Assembly: GCA_965220935.1 (NCBI GenBank)
Contig: OZ244857.1
Coordinates: forward strand, 3,162,001-3,226,000
DNA from: Bin80 sp965220935
GTDB lineage: Bacteria; Bacteroidota; Rhodothermia; Rhodothermales; Bin80
DNA: 64,000 nucleotides
Reading direction: 5' to 3'
Positions 8,965-17,585 of the stretch are shown here, piece by piece. Numbering within the stretch: position 1 is the stretch's first letter; each line of letters opens with the position of its first letter. The position numbers and the translations under genes were made by a program. The notes beneath the pieces were generated by a model. That model saw only the letters and a list, made by a program, of their open reading frames with translations, was not told the origin of the DNA and did no database searches.

Positions 8965-10310
8965 GAAAAATAATCAAAGGAAAACGCGTGACAGTGCTTG
9001 GAGCCGCCCGAAGTGGACGGGCTGTGGCGAACCTATTAATTTTCCAAGGGGCAGAGGTATTTCTGTCCGACGACACTATGGTTGATTCAGAGACCAGAAG
9101 ATGGTGTAAGCGCAGGGGCATACATTTGGAGGAGGGTGGCCATAGCGAATTGACGCTGAACACCGATTTTATGGTCGTGAGCCCCGGAGTTCCAACATCT
9201 ACGACTGCAGTACAGGAGGCGCTAGCTGCAGGAATCCCTGTTTATTCAGAGCTGGAAGTCGCCTCATGGTATGCAAACGGTCACATCATTGCCATCACTG
9301 GTACTAATGGGAAAACGACCACCGCATCTCTGGTTGGGCATATGATGCGCCTTGCTGGTCGTCATACCGTGATCGCTGGAAATATTGGTACTCCGCTGTC
9401 TGAGTCTATTGAACAACTTCGCTCAGATACAATGATTGTCCTTGAAGTTTCAAGCTTTCAACTTGATCATACCGACCAATTTCGCCCAGATGTGAGTGTG
9501 ATACTCAATATCACACCCGATCATCTAGATCGCTATGAAGGTAACTTTGACCGTTATGCGAGCAGTAAGTTACGCATCTATAAAAATCAGATCAAAGATG
9601 ATGTAGTCATCTATAACTATGACGATACGCTTGTACGGGAGCGTGTTGAATATTTTGCGTCTCAATCTCGTGTTTGCGGGTTGCCATTCAGTCGTAAAGT
9701 AGCGTTATCTAATGGTGCAGATGCACTGCACGATGTGATTCAGCTTCGGGGGCGCGAGCTGATGCCGGTTGATGAAATAGGAATCTGTGGGCCTCATAAT
9801 GTAAGTAATTCGCTCGCATCTGTGCTGGTTGGTCATGCCGTTAGCCTTTCAGATAGTGTTCTACATGAGAGTCTGCGAGGATTTCAGGGGGTTGATCACA
9901 GACTTGAAGTGGTTCGTCGTGTGAAAGGAGTCACCTATGTTAATGACTCAAAAGCCACGAATGTGAGTGCTCTCAGGTCTGCGCTATTGAGTTTCAAACC
10001 GCCCATCATCTTGCTCGTGGGCGGGCGGGATAAAGGCAATGATTATAACGTTGTCAAATCTCTAATATGTAGCAAAGTGCATACGGTGATTGCCTTTGGT
10101 GAGAGCGCTCCGAAGGTTGTCAAGGAACTGGGGCCATATAGCCACAATACTCTGGCGTTTCCGACGCTAGAAGAAGCGACGCATCAGGCACACAGATGTG
10201 CAACGGATGGTGACACTGTGCTCTTGAGTCCTGGATGTGCTTCGTTTGATTTATTCTCTGATTATCAAGCGCGCGGAGCACATTTTCGCCAAATTGTGGA
10301 GGAATTCTGA
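8961..10310 (+). CDS. murD: UDP-MurNAc-L-alanine:D-glutamate ligase MurD
   Basis: MurD adds D-Glu to UDP-MurNAc-L-Ala. With the ATG at 8961 the protein starts MRKIIKGKRVTVLGAARSG, giving the N-terminal UDP-binding loop immediately. It has the ATPase loop AITGTNGKTTTASLVG, EVSSFQLD, the central-domain ILNITPDHLDRYEG, and YVNDSKATN and LVGGRDKG in the C-terminal domain. An upstream in-frame start at 8907 would run 18 codons into mraY without family support. It sits between mraY and ftsW in conserved order. Confidence 0.96.
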   Translation: MRKIIKGKRVTVLGAARSGRAVANLLIFQGAEVFLSDDTMVDSETRRWCKRRGIHLEEGGHSELTLNTDFMVVSPGVPTSTTAVQEALAAGIPVYSELEVASWYANGHIIAITGTNGKTTTASLVGHMMRLAGRHTVIAGNIGTPLSESIEQLRSDTMIVLEVSSFQLDHTDQFRPDVSVILNITPDHLDRYEGNFDRYASSKLRIYKNQIKDDVVIYNYDDTLVRERVEYFASQSRVCGLPFSRKVALSNGADALHDVIQLRGRELMPVDEIGICGPHNVSNSLASVLVGHAVSLSDSVLHESLRGFQGVDHRLEVVRRVKGVTYVNDSKATNVSALRSALLSFKPPIILLVGGRDKGNDYNVVKSLICSKVHTVIAFGESAPKVVKELGPYSHNTLAFPTLEEATHQAHRCATDGDTVLLSPGCASFDLFSDYQARGAHFRQIVEEF

Positions 10311-10312
10311 AC

Positions 10313-11464
10313 ATGATCACTCACTTTAAGTCTATCGTGCTACGCGCGCACCATCCTATGGATAAATATGTTCTATGGATTGCGCTTGCGCTTTCTGCAA
10401 TCGGTGTCATGGCGGTCTACAGTGCGATTGCTTTTTTGGCAGAAGTCAGAGCGGATGGAGACACAGAACAATATCTTTGGCGACATCTATTACGTCTTGG
10501 CGTCGCCTTGACGACTCTGGTGATCTTTAGCAGAATTGACTATCATCATCTAGCACGCTGGTCAAAGCTTTTTCTGGTCGCTTCTTTGCTACTGCTCGTA
10601 CTCGTCCGAATCTTTGGTGTGTCATATGGAGGGGCAACGCGCGCTTTTCAGTTTAGTATCATCAGCTTTCAGCCATCAGATTTAGCGAAGGTCGCCGCTG
10701 TATTGTATGTATCGGTGTTATTGATTCGGAAGCAGGACTATATCAACAGTTTTTTCAGAGCCGTTCTGCCGATCCTATTTTGGATATTTATGACGGTGGT
10801 ATTGATTGGACTTGAGGATTTATCCACAGCCATTTTAGTGATGGTCACACTGCTATTGTTAGCCTTTGTAGGACGGGTGAGTTTGAAATTTTTAGGGGGT
10901 GGGTGTCTGATCGGCATCGTTTGCGCTTTTCTGATGCTTTTAGCATCGCCAAATCGAGCGGAGAGAGTTGAATCATATCTGGGCATTAAGATCTTCCCGA
11001 CGACTCAAGAGGTTGATGTCTTTAGTCTGCAGGCCGAGGGATATCAGGCACACCAAGCACAGATTGCGCTTGCAATGGGTGGATGGACTGGTAGGGGCCC
11101 CGGTAAGAGCGTTCAGCGAGATTTTTTGCCTGCCCCGTATAATGACTTCATCTTCGCCATCATAACCGAAGAATATGGCTTAATTGGGGCCCTAGTGTTA
11201 TTGAGTTTATTCCTGCTGTTTCTATTTAGGGGATTCTTAAGGATTGCGCGGCATGCCGCAGATCCTCTTGGCTTATTTTTAGCGGTTGGTTGCACGACGC
11301 TCTTGTTTTTATATAGTCTAATTCATGCAGGAGTCTCCGTGGGAATTCTCCCTGTCACTGGCCTTCCGCTTCCTCTGGTTTCCTATGGTGGCACCTCTAT
11401 GGTATCGGCGGGCATTCTCATTGGGATTTTATTAAATATTTCCATGCAGTCAGAAAAGCGATGA
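10313..11464 (+). CDS. ftsW: septal glycosyltransferase FtsW
   Basis: This SEDS-family membrane protein polymerises lipid II at the septum together with FtsI. The 383-residue product has about ten predicted transmembrane segments. It carries SEDS motifs: FQFSIISFQPSDLAKVAAVLY, the YQAHQAQIALAMGGWTGRGPGKS segment, PAPYNDFIFAIITEEYGLIG, and the C-terminal GLPLPLVSYGGTSMVS signature. It starts two bases after the murD stop and overlaps murG by ATGA. Confidence 0.95.
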   Translation: MITHFKSIVLRAHHPMDKYVLWIALALSAIGVMAVYSAIAFLAEVRADGDTEQYLWRHLLRLGVALTTLVIFSRIDYHHLARWSKLFLVASLLLLVLVRIFGVSYGGATRAFQFSIISFQPSDLAKVAAVLYVSVLLIRKQDYINSFFRAVLPILFWIFMTVVLIGLEDLSTAILVMVTLLLLAFVGRVSLKFLGGGCLIGIVCAFLMLLASPNRAERVESYLGIKIFPTTQEVDVFSLQAEGYQAHQAQIALAMGGWTGRGPGKSVQRDFLPAPYNDFIFAIITEEYGLIGALVLLSLFLLFLFRGFLRIARHAADPLGLFLAVGCTTLLFLYSLIHAGVSVGILPVTGLPLPLVSYGGTSMVSAGILIGILLNISMQSEKR

Positions 11465-12570
11465 GACCTCCACGAATCCTATTTGCTGGCGGCGGTACCG
11501 GTGGGCATATCTACCCTGCGATTGCAATCGCTCAGGCGATCCGTTTGATTGAACCCACGAGCGCGATTGCCTTTGCTGGAACCAGAAATCACTTAGAGTG
11601 GGAGGTCGTTCCAGATGCTGGATTTGAAATTCATCCGATTACCGTCAGTGGATTTCATCGCAAACAGTTATTACGCAATATAGGGTTTCCATTCAAGTTG
11701 GCTACGGGACTGTGGCAGAGTTATCAGCTGGTCCAGAACTTTGATGCCGATGTGGTCATTGGAACGGGTGGATATGTATCTGGACCGGTATTATGGGCTG
11801 CCAGTATGCGGGGCCGACCAACGGTTGCACAAGAACAGAATGCTTATGCGGGCATGACGAATCGAATTTTGGGGCATCGTGCAGCCCAGATTCATATTGC
11901 GTTTGAGGAAGCCAAGAGCTGGTTTCCAGAGGGGCGCTGCAGGGTGAGTGGAAATCCTGTTCGCCAAGAGTTGGCGACAGCGGTGACGCGTGAACATGCA
12001 CGAAAAACACTACAACTTCCGCTGGATGCCAAGGTCCTGTTTGTCTTTGGAGGCTCTCTGGGAAGTCAAGCTATTAATGAAGCGATGTATCAGATGTCAG
12101 ATCAGATTTTGTCTGATCCAATGGTTTATGTGATTTGGCAGACGGGGAGGTTGTATTATGATCGCATGAAACGAAAGGAATGTGCTCGGCTTAGAATTCT
12201 TAAATATGTAGATCATATGGATTTAGCCTATGCAGCTTGTGATTTGGTTCTTGCGCGTTCAGGTGCTCTTACATGTAGCGAGCTTCTATGCACCGCAACC
12301 CCGTCAATTTTAGTTCCCTCTCCACTGGTTGCCGAGGATCATCAAACAAAAAATGCCCGAAGTATGGAGCGGATTGGAGCCGCAATCTTTACCCCTGAGG
12401 AAGATCTTCTCAATGCATTGTCCATTCAAGTCCCTGCAATTCTTGCTGATCCTGAGCGGAGAAGGCAAATGGCCGAAAAGGCGCACAAAGCTGCGAAACC
12501 TCATGCTGCCACAACGATTGCCAAAGATGTTCTATCCCTGATAGGATGGGAGGAAGCGCTATGCAAGTGA
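11461..12570 (+). CDS. murG: lipid II synthase MurG (GlcNAc transferase)
   Basis: MurG is the peripheral membrane GT-B enzyme that adds GlcNAc to lipid I, forming lipid II. The 369-residue protein begins RILFAGGGTGGHIYPAIAIA, the G-loop of the family. It shows VVIGTGGYVSGPV, the QEQNAYAGMTNR segment, VSGNPVR, the second G-loop VFGGSLGSQAIN and the donor-binding stretch CDLVLARSGALTCSELL. It overlaps ftsW by four bases; its last ten bases overlap murC. Confidence 0.96.
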   Translation: MRPPRILFAGGGTGGHIYPAIAIAQAIRLIEPTSAIAFAGTRNHLEWEVVPDAGFEIHPITVSGFHRKQLLRNIGFPFKLATGLWQSYQLVQNFDADVVIGTGGYVSGPVLWAASMRGRPTVAQEQNAYAGMTNRILGHRAAQIHIAFEEAKSWFPEGRCRVSGNPVRQELATAVTREHARKTLQLPLDAKVLFVFGGSLGSQAINEAMYQMSDQILSDPMVYVIWQTGRLYYDRMKRKECARLRILKYVDHMDLAYAACDLVLARSGALTCSELLCTATPSILVPSPLVAEDHQTKNARSMERIGAAIFTPEEDLLNALSIQVPAILADPERRRQMAEKAHKAAKPHAATTIAKDVLSLIGWEEALCK

Positions 12571-13973
12571 AGCGTCGACAACCTTGGTTTGGTCGGATTC
12601 GTCATGTGCACATGGTTGGCATTGGAGGCATTGGAATGAGCTCAATCGCTGCCGTACTGCTCGCACGCGGGTTTCAGGTTACAGGTTCGGATCTTTGCCT
12701 AAGCGAGACGACATATCAGCTTACCGCTCAGGGAGCGACGATCTATGAGGGTCATCATGAAACCCATATTAACAATGCCGATGTGGTAGTTTATTCATCC
12801 GCAGTAGATGTTACTGAAAACGTTGAAGCTCAGACTGCGGTGACTCAGCGAATTCCACTGATTCCTCGATCCGAAATTCTCGGGGAGTTGATGCGCATGA
12901 AGTATGGAATAGGCATTTCAGGTACACACGGAAAAACAACAGCGACCAGCATGGTCGGATGTGTGATTTCCGAGGCAGGATTTGATCCAACGGTGATTGT
13001 GGGAGGCAAAGTGATTGAATTCGCTGGAAATGCTCTTAATGGAGAGGGTGATATTATCGTGATTGAGGCTGACGAGTATGACCGTGCTTTCCTTCGTTTA
13101 GCGCCTGCTATTGCTGTCATCACTGCCATTGAATCAGATCATTTGGATGTGTATGGTGATCTTGATCAAATCTATCAGGCATTTACACAATTCGCTATGG
13201 GTGTGCCATTTTTCGGCGCGGTCATTGCGTGTCTTGACGATTCTGGTGTTCAGGCCATCATCAAACACATTGATCGCAGGTTAGTGACTTATGGAATCGC
13301 GCGGCAAGCGATGGTGCGCGCTGAAAAGATCAGTCAAAAGGATCACACAACACAGTTTAACGTCATTGTGTCAGATGAAGTGATGGGGACGATCCGACTC
13401 AAGGCGTTGGGGCTGCATAATGTGCGTAATGCGTTAGCTGCATGTGCGGTTGCAATAGAACTTGATATTGATTTTGAGCACATTAAGTCAGGACTTGAGC
13501 GATTTTCAGGGGTTCGGAGGCGGTTTCAAATTTTAGATGACACACTTAGTATTTTGGTCGTTGATGATTATGCACATCATCCGACCGAAGTCAACATTAC
13601 CCTAACAGCTGCCAGTGAGGGCTATCCTGACCGCAGGATCATCGCCGTTTTTCAGCCGCATTCTTATCTGCGTACAACTGACTTCAAGGATGAATTTGCT
13701 ACCTCATTCTTCAATGCGGATATATTGATAGTGACCGACATTTATCAGGTTCGTGAGGAGCCAATGTCTCACATAACAGGTGAACTTCTTGCCAAGCTGG
13801 CGGCAGACAAAGGACATCGTGATGCGCGATATATAAAACACAAAGAGGATGTTATTTTGGCATTGATGAATATCTGCCAATCAGGTGATATGGTTTTGTT
13901 TCTGGGGGCAGGTGATATATGGCGTACGGCGCATGAGTTCACCCAGGAACTTCGTCAAAATATTGCTGCATAA
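12561..13973 (+). CDS. murC: UDP-MurNAc:L-alanine ligase MurC
   Basis: MurC adds L-Ala to UDP-MurNAc, the first stem-peptide step. The ATG at 12561 gives MQVKRRQPWFGRIRHVHMVGIGGIGMSS, with the nucleotide loop at the usual distance, and has GGGAGGAA about 8 bases upstream. An alternative start at 12546 is less likely. Other family marks are ISGTHGKTTATSM, EADEYDRAFLRL, ESDHLDVYGD, NVRNALAACAVA, DDYAHHPTEV and FQPHSYLRT. It is the last Mur ligase of the cluster and lies 5 bp before ftsQ. Confidence 0.96.
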   Translation: MQVKRRQPWFGRIRHVHMVGIGGIGMSSIAAVLLARGFQVTGSDLCLSETTYQLTAQGATIYEGHHETHINNADVVVYSSAVDVTENVEAQTAVTQRIPLIPRSEILGELMRMKYGIGISGTHGKTTATSMVGCVISEAGFDPTVIVGGKVIEFAGNALNGEGDIIVIEADEYDRAFLRLAPAIAVITAIESDHLDVYGDLDQIYQAFTQFAMGVPFFGAVIACLDDSGVQAIIKHIDRRLVTYGIARQAMVRAEKISQKDHTTQFNVIVSDEVMGTIRLKALGLHNVRNALAACAVAIELDIDFEHIKSGLERFSGVRRRFQILDDTLSILVVDDYAHHPTEVNITLTAASEGYPDRRIIAVFQPHSYLRTTDFKDEFATSFFNADILIVTDIYQVREEPMSHITGELLAKLAADKGHRDARYIKHKEDVILALMNICQSGDMVLFLGAGDIWRTAHEFTQELRQNIAA

Positions 13974-13978
13974 GTCCA

Positions 13979-14683
13979 ATGAAACGATTTTTTATCATTG
14001 TGATCATCGTACTCCCATGTATCGGAGCTATTTTAGGTTGGCGTTATCTGTTGCAATTGCCTTGCACGGACATTCATATTACAGGGATGGAATTTATTGA
14101 TCCTGAATCTGTACACAACCTTGTTGACTCAACTCTCAGCACTCCCCTGATTGTTGACCGTTTAAGGCGTCATCCATGGATCTATGGAGTCCATGCGGTG
14201 TGTTACCCTACTGGAACGATGCAGATTGATGTATCCGAGCGGCAGCCGTGGTTACTGGCTGTGTCAGATGAGGGGTATCCTGCGTACTATATTGATAAAT
14301 TTGGGTTTATGATGCCACCACAGACACACGTCACCTTTGATGTTCCAATTGTTCGTGGAATCAATGAGCCTTATCACCCGATGCATACAATCAGCCATCA
14401 GGAGGTTCAGACGTTGGCCGCACTTGTTCCAACGCTTCCCGAAGAAATTCTCTCCTTTGCTTCTGAATTTCAACTCACTGATTACGGTTTGAATGTGATC
14501 GTACGGGACACCGTTAGCAGACACATCTCATTGGTAAAACTTGGCCATGAGAAGTGGGGGCAACGGCTTGACAGACTCCATATGTTTTGGAATGAGAATG
14601 AGTGGGGGCAGGCCAACGGTGTCCCTGACATGATTGATCTGCGATTTCGGGGGCAGATTATAATACAAGAAAAAGAGATATAG
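13979..14683 (+). CDS. ftsQ: cell division protein FtsQ
   Basis: FtsQ is a bitopic divisome scaffold linking FtsL to early and late division proteins. The 234-residue product has a single N-terminal transmembrane helix (FFIIVIIVLPCIGAILGW), then a POTRA-like domain beginning at TDIHITGMEFIDPESVHNLV and continuing RRHPWIYGVHAVCYPTGTMQIDVSERQPW. The following beta domain includes YYIDKFGFMMPP. Similarity in this family is weak overall, but topology and position between murC and ftsA make the call firm. Confidence 0.88.
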   Translation: MKRFFIIVIIVLPCIGAILGWRYLLQLPCTDIHITGMEFIDPESVHNLVDSTLSTPLIVDRLRRHPWIYGVHAVCYPTGTMQIDVSERQPWLLAVSDEGYPAYYIDKFGFMMPPQTHVTFDVPIVRGINEPYHPMHTISHQEVQTLAALVPTLPEEILSFASEFQLTDYGLNVIVRDTVSRHISLVKLGHEKWGQRLDRLHMFWNENEWGQANGVPDMIDLRFRGQIIIQEKEI

Positions 14684-14688
14684 TAGTT

Positions 14689-15939
14689 ATGACTATGGTT
14701 GATCAAATTACTGTCGGATTAGATATCGGTACAACGAAAGTATGTGTTGTTGTCGCTGAATCTGATCAATTTGGGCAGATCAATGTCCTTGGAATGGGAA
14801 TTGCCGAATCAAAAGGATTAAATCGTGGGGTTGTCATCAATATTGATAAAACGGTCGCCTCAATCCAGAAGGCCATTCATGCTGCTGAGCGGGCAGCAGA
14901 TGTGGAAGTTCAGAATGTCATCGTTGGGATTGCGGGGGATCACATTAAGAGTTCTCTGAGTCGTGGAGTCATCACAATCTCAAATCCTGAAATCACTGAG
15001 AGAGATGTCAAGCGATTGCTTGAAGATACCACACGAGTGGCTATGCCACCAGACCGGGAGATTCTTCATATCATTCCTCAGGAGTTTAGTGTTGATGGGC
15101 AAGATGGTGTCTTTGACCCAGTGGGAATGAGTGGAGTACGGCTTGAAGCGAATGTCCATATCATCACTGGATTAGTCACTGCTGTCAAAAATATAGATCG
15201 ATGCATAGAGAAAGCTGGATACCATGTTTCAGATCTTGTCCTTGAACCGTTGGCGAGTTCATACAGTGTACTCCATTCTGATGAAATGACGGCTGGAGTT
15301 GCATTGATTGATATTGGGGGTGGAACCACCGATATTGCTATTTTTGAGGATCATAGAATTCGGCATACCGCTGTGATTGCTGTTGCAGGAAATCATGTGA
15401 CTGAAGATATCAGGAAGGGGCTTGGTGTGATGCGTAATCAGGCTGAACAACTCAAGTGTCAGTTTGGGTGTGCAATGGTTGACCATAGTGATCATAACGA
15501 TGAGATAAAGATTTCTGGGCTTGGCGGCCGCCCTGAGAAAACAATGAGTTCTAGTGCATTGGCGCAGATCATCCAGCCAAGAATGCAGGAAATTTTGGAG
15601 ATTGCTGACTTAGAAATTCAGCGTAGCGGTTATGGCAAACATCTTCAGGCGGCAGTTCTAACCGGTGGAGGATCCCTCATCTCACATACCAAAGATCTTG
15701 CCGATGAAGTCCTTGGCCTTGACACCAGAGTAGGGAAACCAACCAAACAGGGCAGTGGACTCTGGGAAGAGGTGTCCGATCCTAAATATGCAACGGGTAC
15801 TGGGCTTGTCCTGTACGGTCTATCTCCCAATAATCTGGGAGATATACATGGAGAGAGGCTAGGAGGGAGTAACGAAAACAACGGTTCAATGGTAACTAAA
15901 CTAATCAGCCGTATAAAGGGCTGGTTTGATGAATTTTAG
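14689..15939 (+). CDS. ftsA: cell division protein FtsA
   Basis: This actin-like ATPase tethers FtsZ to the membrane. The 416-residue protein starts with phosphate-1 motif VGLDIGTTKVCVVVAE and includes the 1C-domain region, DIGGGTTDIAIFEDHRI (phosphate 2) and AVLTGGGSLISHTKDLADEVLG (adenosine motif). The C-terminus MVTKLISRIKGWFDEF is amphipathic and fits the FtsA membrane-targeting helix. Two ATGs occur in frame (14689 and 14695); either is possible. The gene lies 5 bp after ftsQ and 15 bp before ftsZ. Confidence 0.96.
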   Translation: MTMVDQITVGLDIGTTKVCVVVAESDQFGQINVLGMGIAESKGLNRGVVINIDKTVASIQKAIHAAERAADVEVQNVIVGIAGDHIKSSLSRGVITISNPEITERDVKRLLEDTTRVAMPPDREILHIIPQEFSVDGQDGVFDPVGMSGVRLEANVHIITGLVTAVKNIDRCIEKAGYHVSDLVLEPLASSYSVLHSDEMTAGVALIDIGGGTTDIAIFEDHRIRHTAVIAVAGNHVTEDIRKGLGVMRNQAEQLKCQFGCAMVDHSDHNDEIKISGLGGRPEKTMSSSALAQIIQPRMQEILEIADLEIQRSGYGKHLQAAVLTGGGSLISHTKDLADEVLGLDTRVGKPTKQGSGLWEEVSDPKYATGTGLVLYGLSPNNLGDIHGERLGGSNENNGSMVTKLISRIKGWFDEF

Positions 15940-15954
15940 ACTAATCATTCGCTT

Positions 15955-17211
15955 ATGACTCAAAAACAATCAACACCTAATATCATGGAAAACCAAACCA
16001 AGCAACGGTTCACATTTGATGCTGCGTATCATGGGACAGCTAAAATTTGTGTCGTGGGTGTCGGAGGTGGGGGAGGAAACGCTGTCAACAGCATGATCAA
16101 CGATGGGCTTGAATCCGTTGAGTTCATGGCCATCAATACCGATTGTCAAGACTTAGAAAAGAGTTTGGCCAACCACAAAATTCAAGCAGGCCGAGAGCTG
16201 ACCAAAGGGCTAGGAGCAGGTGCGCGTCCAGAGGTAGGCATTCAGGCGATCATGGAGTGTATTGACGAGATTGAACAAGCACTGCACGGATTCCATCTGG
16301 TATTTGTAACGGCTGGTATGGGAGGTGGTACTGGTACTGGCGGAGTTTCAATTGTCGCTGATATTGCCCGGCGATTGGGCATTCTGGTTGTCGCCATTGT
16401 GACCAAGCCTTTTGAGTTTGAGAACCCAAAACGTATGGACTATGCACTAAGCGGGATTGAGCGCTTGAAGATTCATGTAGACACACTCATTGTGATTCCT
16501 AATGAGCGACTGCTAGACATTGCGGATGAAACGACGAATCTCTCTGATGCATTCCAACGCGCAGATAATGTATTGGGAGATGCCACGCGTGGCATTAGTG
16601 ATTTGATAACCAAAACAGGTTTGATTAATTTAGATTTTGCAGATGTGAGAACCACGATTAAAGACAGTGGGACTGCAATTATGGGCGCCGCCATGGGAGA
16701 TCTTAAAGACGGTGCTGCCCCCATTACGATGGAGGCGATATCAAGTCCATTGATGGATGGGGTTTCCATCTCTGGCGCTCGAAATGTTCTTGTCAATCTC
16801 ACGGCTGGGTCTGTACCGATTAAAGAGGTCAACTCGGCAATGGCGGTCATCAAAAAAGAAGCAGGAGAGGACACAGAGATCATTACTGGCGTGGTGGTCG
16901 ACAATAATCTGGAGGGGAAAATGAGGATTACCGTGATAGCAACAGGGTTTGATGATAAAGACATGGAGGTCAGTAAAACCTCGACAAAATTGCTTTCCGA
17001 AGAGAAAAGTTTTGGCTATAAAGGTGAGGATAATCTAAAGGTATTGGATACGCCCGCGTGGGAGCGCCGCGGGGTTGCAAAGCGCAAGGGGGAGGCAGAT
17101 TCTGGTATGACTAAAATCAAGTATCTCAATGAGGACGATGCGCCTGAAAAGAATGAGGACATAAACCAAAAAGAACCAGTCCCTACCTTTATACGTAAAA
17201 TGATGGATTAA
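15955..17211 (+). CDS. ftsZ: cell division GTPase FtsZ
   Basis: FtsZ is the tubulin-like GTPase that forms the division ring. The 418-residue product has the N-terminal VVGVGGGGGNAVNSMI loop, the tubulin signature GMGGGTGTGG, the synergy loop NLDFADVRTTIKDSGTAIMG and a disordered linker. It ends PTFIRKMMD, the conserved C-terminal peptide that binds FtsA. It closes the dcw cluster; an internal ATG at 15985 could also serve as start. Confidence 0.97.
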   Translation: MTQKQSTPNIMENQTKQRFTFDAAYHGTAKICVVGVGGGGGNAVNSMINDGLESVEFMAINTDCQDLEKSLANHKIQAGRELTKGLGAGARPEVGIQAIMECIDEIEQALHGFHLVFVTAGMGGGTGTGGVSIVADIARRLGILVVAIVTKPFEFENPKRMDYALSGIERLKIHVDTLIVIPNERLLDIADETTNLSDAFQRADNVLGDATRGISDLITKTGLINLDFADVRTTIKDSGTAIMGAAMGDLKDGAAPITMEAISSPLMDGVSISGARNVLVNLTAGSVPIKEVNSAMAVIKKEAGEDTEIITGVVVDNNLEGKMRITVIATGFDDKDMEVSKTSTKLLSEEKSFGYKGEDNLKVLDTPAWERRGVAKRKGEADSGMTKIKYLNEDDAPEKNEDINQKEPVPTFIRKMMD

Positions 17212-17268
17212 CCGAATTTCGGTGTAACCAACTTGTAATGTTTTTCCTTATAACTGAATATTTTTCTA

Positions 17269-17523
17269 ATGCCTCAACACGCTTCAGCTGTCAAGCGAGT
17301 TCGCCAAAACGCCGTGCGTCGCCGTCGTAACCGAGAGCACCGTAGTCGCATGCGCACCATGGTTAAAAAGATACTGCAATCCGATGATCAATCCTCTGCG
17401 CAGGCTTTATATCCTCAGACACAAGCTTACATTGACCGTCTTGCGACGAAGGGTATCGTTCATCGCAACAAGGCTGCACATTATAAATCTCAGATTTCAC
17501 TTCACTTGAACCAGTTCAAGTGA
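17269..17523 (+). CDS. rpsT: 30S ribosomal protein S20
   Basis: S20 is a small-subunit primary binding protein of the 16S rRNA. The 84-residue, very basic helical product starts MPQHASAVKRVRQNAVRRRRNREHRSRMRTMVKK and ends TKGIVHRNKAAHYKSQISLHLNQF, matching the conserved KGIIHKNKAARxKSRL pattern. It stands 57 bp after ftsZ with an A/T-rich leader, so it likely has its own promoter. Confidence 0.94.
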   Translation: MPQHASAVKRVRQNAVRRRRNREHRSRMRTMVKKILQSDDQSSAQALYPQTQAYIDRLATKGIVHRNKAAHYKSQISLHLNQFK

Positions 17524-17585
17524 TCGGTGAATTTTATTTCGCATAGATCAATTTTTTAATGAATACTGCATATCAATTTTCTAAG

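Noticed and set aside
16473..16964. 163-residue minus-strand ORF opposite ftsZ
   Set aside because: Its composition mirrors ftsZ codons, and ftsZ is certain on the plus strand.
17212..17235. ACCGAATTTCGGT dyad after ftsZ as terminator
   Set aside because: The stem is only about 5 bp with a very short loop and no U-tract follows.
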